From Actinokineospora globicatena (GTDB lineage Bacteria; Actinomycetota; Actinomycetes; Mycobacteriales; Pseudonocardiaceae): a DNA stretch of 64,000 nt. Positions 1 to 6,309 of the stretch are shown here, piece by piece (within the stretch, counting starts at the first letter, position 1; every line of letters begins with the position of its first letter). The translations under genes and the position numbers were made by a program. Below the pieces are notes generated by a model. It had not been told where the DNA came from. It worked only from the letters and a program-made list of their open reading frames with translations, and made no database searches. The stretch spans positions 434,001-498,000 of the forward strand of contig NZ_JAMTCR010000004.1 of assembly GCF_024171945.1 (NCBI RefSeq), given 5' to 3'.

Positions 1-680
1 AGCTGCCGCTGGAGCAGGTGCCGCTGGTGCAGAAGCGCGCCATCCAGATCGCGCGGGAGAACGCCAAGCCGGTCATCGTGGCCACCCAGATGCTCGACTC
101 GATGATCAGCAACTCCCGGCCGACCCGCGCGGAGGCCTCCGACGTGGCCAACGCGGTGCTCGACGGTGCCGACGCGCTGATGCTCTCCGGTGAGACCAGC
201 GTCGGCCGGTACGCCATCGAGTCGGTGCAGACGATGAGCCGCATCATCGAGGCCGTGGAGGCCGAGCGCCCGACCGTCCCGCCGCTGACCCACGTCCCCC
301 GCACCAAGCGCGGCGTGATCTCCTACGCGGCCCGCGACATCGGCGAGCGGCTCAACGCCAAGGCCCTGGTCGCCTTCACCCAGTCCGGTGACACCGTCAA
401 GCGCCTGGCCCGCCTGCACACCCGGCTGCCGCTGCTGGCGTTCACCCCGGAGGCCGGTGTCCGCAGCCAGCTCGCGCTGACCTGGGGCACGGAGACGTTC
501 CTGGTCCCGGAGGTCGACTCCACCGACCGCATGGTCCGCCAGGTCGACCAGTCCATGCTCTCCATCGGCCGCTACCAGCCGGGTGACCTCGTGGTGATCG
601 TCGCGGGTTCCCCGCCCGGCACGGTCGGCTCCACCAACCTCATCCGCGTGCACCGCCTCGGCGAGGAAGACCACGCCTGA
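1..680 (+). CDS. pyk: Pyruvate kinase, C-terminal part (5' end outside window)
   Basis: Last step of glycolysis in the cytoplasm: phosphoenolpyruvate plus ADP gives pyruvate plus ATP. The frame is open from base 3, so only the C-terminal ~225 residues are present. The conserved stretch [14 protein letters not shown] and the preceding [11 protein letters not shown] are the end of the TIM-barrel active-site domain. The rest is the C-terminal allosteric domain, ending in [23 protein letters not shown]. The family is about 475 residues long, so roughly half is missing upstream. A strong hairpin directly follows the stop codon. Confidence 0.97.
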   Translation, partial: LPLEQVPLVQKRAIQIARENAKPVIVATQMLDSMISNSRPTRAEASDVANAVLDGADALMLSGETSVGRYAIESVQTMSRIIEAVEAERPTVPPLTHVPRTKRGVISYAARDIGERLNAKALVAFTQSGDTVKRLARLHTRLPLLAFTPEAGVRSQLALTWGTETFLVPEVDSTDRMVRQVDQSMLSIGRYQPGDLVVIVAGSPPGTVGSTNLIRVHRLGEEDHA

Positions 681-689
681 CCCTGGTCC

Positions 690-717
690 GGTGCCGGAGC
701 TTGTGCGCTCCGGCACC
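690..717 (+). terminator. Hairpin terminator after pyruvate kinase
   Basis: A perfect 11-bp stem (GGTGCCGGAGC paired with GCTCCGGCACC) closes a 6-nt loop, 9 bases after the pyk stop codon. There is no U-tract, which is common for actinobacterial terminators. It covers the GTG at 691, which would otherwise look like the start of the next gene. Confidence 0.75.
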
Positions 718-729
718 ATACTGGGCCCG

Positions 730-1182
730 GTGATTGCTCTAGTCCCGGTGTCGTTGCCGGACAAGGCAGTGTTGGCGAACCTGGTCCAGCTCTACCTGCA
801 CGACTTCTCCGAGTTCCGCACCGTTGCGCTGTCACCCCAGGGGACGTTCAGCTACCCGTACCTGGACCAGTACTTCGTCGACCCCGACCGCGAAGCGCAC
901 TTCATCACGGTGGATGCGGCGCTCGCTGGGTTCTCCCTGGCACGGATCGAAGCCGGCGCGTGGACAGTGGCAGAGTTCTTCATCGCCCGCGGCTACCGCC
1001 GCCGCGGCATTGCTCGCACGGCAGCGCTGTTGCAACTGGCCCTGCATCCGGGCCCATGGACCATCGAATACGACAACGCCAACCACCCCGCCGCAACGTT
1101 GTGGCACTCCATCGCCCCGTTAACGGCGACCGAGACCCGGCTGCAGGCCCCCGCGCGCACACGACTGTCCTTTGTGGTTTGA
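730..1182 (+). CDS. GNAT-family N-acetyltransferase
   Basis: Probable acetyl-CoA-dependent acetyltransferase of about 150 residues; the substrate is unknown. The acetyl-CoA binding motif A is visible as FFIARGYRRRGIARTAA, following the beta strand WTVAEF; this R/Q-x-x-G-x-G/A pattern defines the GNAT fold. The middle (FIT.DAALAGFSLARIE) matches the central GNAT strands. I chose the GTG at 730 because the upstream in-frame GTG at 691 lies inside the pyk terminator hairpin; neither has a good ribosome binding site. The gene stands alone, codirectional with pyk. Confidence 0.7.
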   Translation: MIALVPVSLPDKAVLANLVQLYLHDFSEFRTVALSPQGTFSYPYLDQYFVDPDREAHFITVDAALAGFSLARIEAGAWTVAEFFIARGYRRRGIARTAALLQLALHPGPWTIEYDNANHPAATLWHSIAPLTATETRLQAPARTRLSFVV

Positions 1183-1284
1183 TGTCTTCGATCTTGCTCT
1201 CGCACAACTTCGCCCACGCTCGGCGCCGGAAGCCTTGCCTGTGCACGTTTTCCCTGGTTGACGTTGGATGGCCACTCTGGATTT

Positions 1285-1436
1285 CCGTCTTCTGGGTGAC
1301 AGAAGTTATCCACATGTGGATCTCCGCGGGGCCTGTTTCAAGATCGCCCGTCGGGGGGTGCCGGTAGACTGGACCTGGGCCGCCCCCCGGAGAGGGTGGG
1401 GGCCGGGCTGGGGTGGGACCGCGCGCGTGCGCGAAG
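1285..1436 (+). repeat. Repeat A, copy 1 (152 bp)
   Basis: Nearly identical to 1935-2086: same length, about 16 differences by eye, no indels. From 5' to 3' it holds a palindrome CTTCTG-N5-CAGAAG, then TTATCCACA (a consensus DnaA box) inside the palindrome ATCCACATGTGGAT, then a GGTAGACTGG block, then a GCCCCC/GGGGGC hairpin with a G-rich tail. The TAGACT could be a -10 box. Confidence 0.8.
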
Positions 1437-1798
1437 CGGCGTTGGTTGGGGTAAGAGGCGCGGAGCGGCCCGCCTGGGCGAAGTGGACTGGCGGGGCCAG
1501 GATGGTGTGCGGCTAAGAGGGTTCGGTAGCTATGGGCGGCGTTGAGTCTGTCGCGCCAAACGCGGGGTAGCGCGTGGTGTCGGGTCGGACTGGTTGGGCC
1601 AAGAGGCCCCGGTGGGGCCGAACGTGCTCGGTGGTGCAACGTGGGCCGGTAGGGCGATGCGGGCTCGGTAGGCCAAACGATTGCGGTTCCTGGTTCGTGG
1701 AGGCCGCACGGGCTCGTTCGTGGGATTACAGCGGGAACGGTGTAGCGGGGTTTGATTCGAACGCAGGCCGCACTTGGCGGATCGGTCGAGCGTATTGA

Positions 1799-1815
1799 TT
1801 GTCCACTATGGACAA
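1799..1815. promoter_or_regulatory. 17-bp palindrome TTGTCCACTATGGACAA
   Basis: Perfect inverted repeat of 7-bp arms around CTA in non-coding DNA, 120 bp before repeat A copy 2. It looks like a dimeric regulator site, or two overlapping inverted TTGTCCA half DnaA boxes. No adjacent gene explains it. Confidence 0.35.
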
Positions 1816-1934
1816 GCGGGGTCGATTCTGGCGACCGGATGATCACTCGGGAAGCGACTTTCCTACTGTGACGGCGTTTCGGCGAGGGGTGGCGTCGTGA
1901 GCAGGGTGTTTTTTGCTGTGGGGGTAAGGATGTT

Positions 1935-2086
1935 CCGTCTTCTGGGTGACAGAAGTTGTCCACATGTGGATCTCTGCGGGGGTGCTTTCAAGATCGACTG
2001 TCGGTGGGTCCCGGTAGACTGGCCCAGGGACGCCCCCCGGAGAGGGTGGGGGCCGGGCCGGGGTGGGACCGTGCGCGGGCGCGAAG
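1935..2086 (+). repeat. Repeat A, copy 2 (152 bp)
   Basis: Second copy, in the same orientation as copy 1 and 650 bp away. Its DnaA-box-like site reads TTGTCCACA, the form preferred in high-GC actinomycetes, again followed by the mirror half TGTGGA. The CTTCTG-N5-CAGAAG palindrome, GGTAGACTGG block and GCCCCC/GGGGGC hairpin are all kept. Confidence 0.8.
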
Positions 2087-2299
2087 CGGGGGCGCCGTGG
2101 GATGCGGGGGCGGTGCGGGGCGCAGGGGTGGAGTGGGCGCGGCGTGGCCGGGGGTGGGGGTAAGGAGTGGGGGTGGTGTGGGCGAGTGGGGGCGGGAGTT
2201 GTTTCTGGGTAAGGGGAGTGGGATCGGGGGTATGGGATTTGGGTAGGGCTGGGTGGGGGAAGAGGGAACGGGTGGGGGGCTGTGTGGGTGTAAGAGGGG

Positions 2300-2812
2300 T
2301 TAGGGGGTTAGTAGGTAGGCGCCTGTGGTGAGGGCGTTGAGGATTGTGGTGGTGGTTTGGGCGGGGGTAAGGGTTGTGGTGTCTAGGGCGTGGTGGGCGA
2401 GAGGGCCTAGGGAGGCGAATTGGCGGTGTAGGGACAAGATGGGGGTTTGGTCGGTGAGGGCGGGGGCTTCGCGGGTGGTGGCTCGGGTGAGGGTTGTGGG
2501 TTCGGTGGGGGTTAGGACTATGTAGTGCAGGGGGTGGGGGCCGAAGGTGGGGAGGAACCAGGGGCCGATGATTCCGTCGCAGATGACTTGGTAGCCGGCA
2601 TTGGTGTAGGCGTGGGTTGTGGTGGCGATGATGTTCATGACGGCGGTGTTCTGGGTGTGGGCTTCGGGGAGGTGGGGTGGGATGGGGGCGGTGATGTAGT
2701 GCCAGAAGTCGTCTGTGTGGAGGTGGACGCTGCGGGGGAGGTGGGGGGCTAGGAGGCGGGCGATGGTGGTTTTGCCTGCGCCGGGAGGGCCGGTCAGGAT
2801 TATTGGGGGCAT
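2300..2812 (-). CDS. Small P-loop ATPase / kinase (AAA_33-like)
   Basis: 170-residue protein starting MPPIILTGPPGAGKTTIARL, so the Walker A motif is at residues 8-15 and the nucleotide site is at the extreme N-terminus. This layout resembles small P-loop phosphotransferases (chloramphenicol phosphotransferase or shikimate/gluconate kinase-like). The segment HTDDFWHYI may be the substrate-binding acid region and ICDGIIGPW the second loop. The substrate is unknown. Codon choice is odd: third positions are almost all C or A, G is nearly absent, and rare CTA, ACA and CAA codons are frequent. Divergent from the thioesterase, 69 bp apart. A longer reading frame upstream is only the antisense of that gene. 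Confidence 0.7.
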   Translation of the reverse strand: MPPIILTGPPGAGKTTIARLLAPHLPRSVHLHTDDFWHYITAPIPPHLPEAHTQNTAVMNIIATTTHAYTNAGYQVICDGIIGPWFLPTFGPHPLHYIVLTPTEPTTLTRATTREAPALTDQTPILSLHRQFASLGPLAHHALDTTTLTPAQTTTTILNALTTGAYLLTP

Positions 2813-2881
2813 GGGGGAAAGAGTAGGGGAAGCGAGGGGTTCGTCCACTGAGGACGCAAGGGGGAGGGCTAGCCTGGGGGC

Positions 2882-3763
2882 ATGACGGAGGACGGGGCAG
2901 CGCGGGGGCAGGGTGTGCTTGATCGGTTGGTCGAGCTGCTGGACCTGGAGCGCATCGAAGACGACATCTATCGCGGGGTGAGCCCGGAGCACTCGTCGGT
3001 GCGGGTGTTCGGGGGGCAGGTGGCGGGGCAGGCGCTGGTGGCGGCGGGACGGACGGTGCCCGCGGAGCGGGGGGTGCACTCGTTGCACGCCTACTTCATC
3101 CGGGGTGGGGATCCCAGTGTGCCGATCGTCTACGAGGTGGACCGGATCCGGGACGGGCGGTCGTTCACCACGCGGCGGGTGGTCGCGGTGCAGCGCGGGA
3201 AGGCGATCTTCGCGTTGTCGGCGTCGTTCCAGAGCGTCGAGAGCGGCATCGACCACGCCGAGGGGATGCCCGAGGTGCCGGACCCGGAGACGCTGCCCAC
3301 GCACGCCGAGCGGATGACGCCGGACCTGCGGGCCAAGTTCGGGGACTGGGCGGACCGGCCCCGGCCCATCGACGTGCGCTACGTCAGCGAGCCGCCGTGG
3401 TTGTCGCGGGAGACCGGGCCCCGCGACGCGCGCAACCAGGTGTGGATGCGGACCGACGGCAAGCTCGCCGACGACCCGTTGCTGCACGTCTGCGTGCTCG
3501 CCTACGCCTCGGACATGACGCTGCTCGACGCGGTGCTCGCCCGGCACGGCGTCTACTGGGGGACCGACAAGGTCATGGGCGCCAGCCTCGACCACGCGAT
3601 GTGGTTCCACCGCCCGTTCCGCGCCGACGAGTGGATCCTCTACGACTGCGCGTCGCCGAGCGCCTCCGGTGGGCGCGGGCTGGCGACCGGTCGGTTCTTC
3701 ACCCGGGACGGGACGCTGGTGGCGACCGTCGTGCAGGAGGGGCTGCTGCGGGTGGTCGGCTGA
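2882..3763 (+). CDS. tesB: Acyl-CoA thioesterase II
   Basis: Hydrolyses medium and long acyl-CoAs to free acid and CoA in the cytoplasm. The 293-residue length and double hot-dog organisation match TesB. The N-terminal hot dog carries VFGGQVAGQALVAA and the C-terminal one LDHAMWFHRPFRADEW. The expected catalytic triad is visible as Asp211 (YASDMTLL), Ser/Thr at about 235 and Gln285 (VVQEGLLR). The ATG at 2882 is the first in frame. Neighbours give no pathway; it probably acts in general acyl-CoA turnover. Confidence 0.93.
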   Translation: MTEDGAARGQGVLDRLVELLDLERIEDDIYRGVSPEHSSVRVFGGQVAGQALVAAGRTVPAERGVHSLHAYFIRGGDPSVPIVYEVDRIRDGRSFTTRRVVAVQRGKAIFALSASFQSVESGIDHAEGMPEVPDPETLPTHAERMTPDLRAKFGDWADRPRPIDVRYVSEPPWLSRETGPRDARNQVWMRTDGKLADDPLLHVCVLAYASDMTLLDAVLARHGVYWGTDKVMGASLDHAMWFHRPFRADEWILYDCASPSASGGRGLATGRFFTRDGTLVATVVQEGLLRVVG

Positions 3764-3848
3764 GCGGTGGGACCCGGGTCGTCGGGGGAGATGACCCGGG
3801 TCCCACCTGGCGGGGCCGCGCGAGGGGGTGGGTTCGCGTGCCCCGGGT

Positions 3849-4226
3849 CTAGCCCGCCAGCCTGGTGCGGTGGCCGTCGACGAGCCCCGCGCCGCTGACC
3901 ACGCGGCGGTCGGCGGCTCTGTGGCTGTCCGCGGTGTCGTCGTGGGCGCCGTCCTCGTTGACCAGCAGGCACAGGTGCGCGGTCAGGTACGCCCGGCACG
4001 GCGACGGGGCGCGGGTGAACAGCCGGGTCCGGCAGGTGGGGCAGCGGCCGTCGCGGTCGGGGCGGTGCTCGTCGAGCACCGCGCGCAGCGCGGCGACGAC
4101 CCTGGGCAGTTCGGTGCGGGCGAGCCTGGCCGCGTCGGTGTCGTCGTCGGCGCGGGCGTGGTCGCTCAACTCCGCGAGGTAGTCCCGCAGCGACGCCGCC
4201 ATGTGCCCGAAGATGGACCCGCTCAC
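3849..4226 (-). CDS. Hypothetical protein with zinc-ribbon-like cysteines
   Basis: About 125 residues, not assigned to a family. After a helical N-terminus (LRDYLAELSDHARADDD) comes CPTCRTRLFTRAPSPCRAYLTAHLC, a CxxC plus two more Cys that could bind zinc, then a polar tail. The GTG start at 4226 has a good ribosome binding site (GGGAGG, 7 nt away). An internal Met at residue 8 is the alternative. It is divergent from the XRE/DUF397 pair and could be a partner or target of that regulator, but this is inferred from position only. Confidence 0.6.
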   Translation of the reverse strand: MSGSIFGHMAASLRDYLAELSDHARADDDTDAARLARTELPRVVAALRAVLDEHRPDRDGRCPTCRTRLFTRAPSPCRAYLTAHLCLLVNEDGAHDDTADSHRAADRRVVSGAGLVDGHRTRLAG

Positions 4227-4495
4227 CCTGTGGCCTCCCGCCCTGTGATCGATCCCGCCTGCCCGCGCCGACGGGGAAAGCCCGCGCCACCGGGGAATCC
4301 ACGCCGCCCGCGGCGATTCCCGCGAAACCGCAACCGGAACCGCACCGGATCCGTGATCGGCCAACCGTTCCCGGCGGACGCTCTCAAGCGGACGGCCGAA
4401 TCGGCCGATGACTCCCTGGTGCGCCCCACGCCCCCCGACGGGTTCGGCTTCCCTGTCCGCCGCGTCCGATTCGCCTGCGTTCGCGCTTTCATGGT

Positions 4496-4523
4496 CAGAA
4501 TGCATTGTGGCAGCGACATTCTG
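4496..4523. promoter_or_regulatory. Inverted repeat CAGAATG-N14-CATTCTG
   Basis: Perfect 7-bp arms in the 509-bp divergent spacer between the zinc-ribbon-like gene and the XRE regulator. Spacing between arm centres is 21 bp (two helical turns), suitable for a dimeric HTH regulator. I see nothing else definite in 4227-4735. Confidence 0.35.
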
Positions 4524-4735
4524 CAAGTTGCACCACACGATCGGGTGACCATCGGCGATTCGGCCGCGCGTTCCCACCTGGTGTGAGCGCGACCGCCCCG
4601 CTGCTTGTGCTCGACAAGATCAGCATCGACACTTGCCCACGGCGCGCGGACGATCCGCGCCGCGCGGGCGCGTCCGCCCCCGCCGACCAACCAGCCCACG
4701 ACCGCGTTCGGCGCGGTCGGAAACGAGGTGCAGAA

Positions 4736-5593
4736 GTGACCCGTGGACCCAGTCCGACGGTCCGCCGCCGCAGGCTCGCCGCCGAACTGCGGCGTTTCCG
4801 GGAAGCGGCGGTGCTGACCATCGACGAGGTCGCCGACAAACTCGAGTGTTCCGCCTCCAAGGTCAGCCGGATCGAGACCGGGCACGTCAGCGTGACCCCC
4901 CGCGACGTGCGGGACATGGCCGAGCTCTACGGCATCGTCGACGAGCAGCGCGACGCGCTGGTGCAGCTGGCCAGGGAGGCCAGGCAGAAGGGCTGGTGGC
5001 ACGCCTACAACGAGGTGTTCACCGGTGCCTTCGTCGGTCTCGAGGCCGATTCGTCGTCGCTGCGCGCCTTCCAGGCGCTGATCGTGCCCGGCCTGCTGCA
5101 GACCCCGGCCTACACCAGGGCGGTGCTGCGGGCGATCCGCCCGGACGCGCAGCAGGCGGAGATCGACATGCGGGTGGAGGCCAGGCAGACCCGCCAGCGG
5201 CTGCTCACCGACGCCCGGCCGCCGGAGTACTGGGCGGTCATGGACGAGGCGGTGCTGCGCAGGCTCACCGGCGGCCCCGAGGTGATGGCCGAGCAGCTGC
5301 TCAAGATGGTGCAGGTGGCCGAGCTGCCGAACGTGAACCTGCAGGTGGTGCCCTTCGCCGCCGGGGCGCACGCCGGGATGGAGGCGCCGTTCCTCATCCT
5401 CGGCTTCCCCGACCAGATCGACCCCGACGTCGTCTACGTGGAGAGCACCGCCAACGGCGTCTACCTCGAGTCCCCAGCCGATGTCCACAAGTACTCGTTG
5501 TTGTTCGACCACTTGCGTGCGGCGGCGTTGCGACCGGACGACTCCGTCGGCCTGGTCCAACGGATCGCGGAGGAGTTGATCCGTGATTCCTGA
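4736..5593 (+). CDS. XRE-family regulator with DUF5753 (WhiJ-like)
   Basis: 285-residue DNA-binding regulator. The helix-turn-helix lies in residues ~10-65 (LAAELRRFREAAVLTIDEVA, then CSASKVSRIETGH). The remaining ~200 residues are the DUF5753 domain (VPGLLQTPAYTRAVLRA; VMDEAVLRR; GPEVMAEQL; LQVVPF). Such proteins are abundant in developmental actinomycetes and are normally paired with a DUF397 protein, as here. Start: GTG at 4736, preceded by GAGGTG at 5 nt. It probably autoregulates the pair; the operator is unproven. Confidence 0.92.
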   Translation: MTRGPSPTVRRRRLAAELRRFREAAVLTIDEVADKLECSASKVSRIETGHVSVTPRDVRDMAELYGIVDEQRDALVQLAREARQKGWWHAYNEVFTGAFVGLEADSSSLRAFQALIVPGLLQTPAYTRAVLRAIRPDAQQAEIDMRVEARQTRQRLLTDARPPEYWAVMDEAVLRRLTGGPEVMAEQLLKMVQVAELPNVNLQVVPFAAGAHAGMEAPFLILGFPDQIDPDVVYVESTANGVYLESPADVHKYSLLFDHLRAAALRPDDSVGLVQRIAEELIRDS

Positions 5594-5614
5594 ATAACAC
5601 GAGAGGAGTGGGGC

Positions 5615-5818
5615 GTGACTGTTTCTGACCTCGCGAGCGCCGAATGGCGCAGGAGTAGCCGCAGTTCGGGCAACGACTGCGTGGAGCTCGTGATAGGCGG
5701 AAGCGGCGCGACGGTGCGCGACTCCAAGAACACGGAGTTCGGGCACCTGTCGTTCGCGGACATCGAGTGGACCGCCTTCGTCGGTGCCGTGAAGGGAAAC
5801 CTTCTCGCGGCGAGGTAA
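5615..5818 (+). CDS. DUF397 small partner protein
   Basis: 67 residues with the DUF397 hallmarks: W-RRSSRSSGNDCVELV, VRDSKN and a final F-GAVKGN. The GTG start at 5615 has a GAGAGGAG ribosome binding site. It is 21 bp after the XRE gene and surely in the same transcript. DUF397 proteins are thought to bind and modulate their cognate WhiJ-like regulators; some authors compare the pair to toxin-antitoxin modules. A perfect hairpin follows. Confidence 0.9.
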   Translation: MTVSDLASAEWRRSSRSSGNDCVELVIGGSGATVRDSKNTEFGHLSFADIEWTAFVGAVKGNLLAAR

Positions 5819-5884
5819 TCCAGCCGCGCGGCGCCTGAGCCCGGGATGATCGACAGCATCCCGGTCCGGGACCCACTCGGTGGC

Positions 5885-5908
5885 GGGGCCACGGCTCGCC
5901 GTGGCCCC
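5885..5908 (+). terminator. Hairpin terminator after the XRE-DUF397 pair
   Basis: Perfect 10-bp stem GGGGCCACGG/CCGTGGCCCC with tetraloop CTCG, followed by GTTCCCC, 66 bp past the DUF397 stop. Closes the two-gene transcript. Confidence 0.75.
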
Positions 5909-5932
5909 GTTCCCCCTCACGCACCCACTCCC

Positions 5933-6014
5933 ACCCCTTACCCCACCAGCGCGAACCGACCCCTTACCCCGCGCGATGACCGGGTCCGGACGCCCCGGGT
6001 AAGGGTTGGTAAGG
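5933..6014. promoter_or_regulatory. Repeated CCCTTACCCC motifs, direct and inverted
   Basis: ACCCCTTACCCC occurs at 5933-5944 and 5959-5970 (26 bp apart), and its inverse GGGTAAGGG at 5997-6005, with a partial GGTAAGG at 6008-6014. The cluster sits 100-180 bp upstream of the small gene at 6112 and the LAL regulator, so it could be a regulator array or a foldable leader. Confidence 0.35.
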
Positions 6015-6111
6015 CCGAGACTGCGCGATCACCCGATCTCCCACCCCCTCCCTCAGCGGCACCGTTGTCGTCAGCCGGGGAGACCGGCGGAACCGAGAGG
6101 GAGTGATCCAC

Positions 6112-6276
6112 GTGGAGTGGACGACGGAAGCGGTCCGGGCCGAGGTCAACTACCGCACGCACGGCACCATGGACCGCACCAGCCGCCTGCACCTGCACGA
6201 GGTGCGCCGCGCGCCCTGGTGGCGGCGGCTGTCCGGGCAGCGCCCGGACCCGAGGCAGGGCGACCGGGCCGCCTGA
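6112..6276 (+). CDS. Small hypothetical protein (54 aa)
   Basis: Short gene reading VEWTTEAVRAEVNYRTHG at the start and ending in a basic tail (PWWRRLSGQRPDPRQGDRAA). The GTG at 6112 has GAGAGGGAG 8 nt upstream; an in-frame GTG at 6103 overlaps that site and is less likely. Basic and Trp/Arg-rich, no transmembrane segment. It sits just ahead of the LAL gene, separated by a hairpin. No function can be assigned. Confidence 0.55.
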   Translation: MEWTTEAVRAEVNYRTHGTMDRTSRLHLHEVRRAPWWRRLSGQRPDPRQGDRAA

Positions 6277-6279
6277 GCG

Positions 6280-6298
6280 CCACCGACGCCGTCGGTGG
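6280..6298 (+). terminator. Short hairpin between the small gene and the LAL gene
   Basis: 8-bp stem CCACCGAC/GTCGGTGG with a 3-nt loop, 3 bases after the stop codon of the small gene and 12 bases before the LAL ATG. It may be a terminator/attenuator or restrict ribosome access to the LAL start. Confidence 0.45.
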
Positions 6299-6309
6299 GG
6301 TGTGCGAGC

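Larger units (their letters stand above)
1183..2299. other. 1.1-kb non-coding region with two repeat A copies
   Basis: Spacer between a rightward gene and a leftward gene. It contains repeat A copies at 1285-1436 and 1935-2086 and a palindrome at 1799-1815. From about 1900 onward the top strand becomes extremely G-rich with little C. Short reading frames cross both repeats in the same frame but lack convincing ribosome binding sites, codon bias and conservation outside the repeat, so I call none of them. Confidence 0.6.

Noticed and set aside
1897-2163. 88-aa frame over repeat A copy 2
   Set aside because: Open in both repeat copies only because the DNA is repeated; downstream of the repeat the two peptides share nothing.
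2813-3610. N-terminal extension of the P-loop kinase gene
   Set aside because: It runs antisense through tesB and resembles no protein; the kinase has a natural Met immediately before its first strand.
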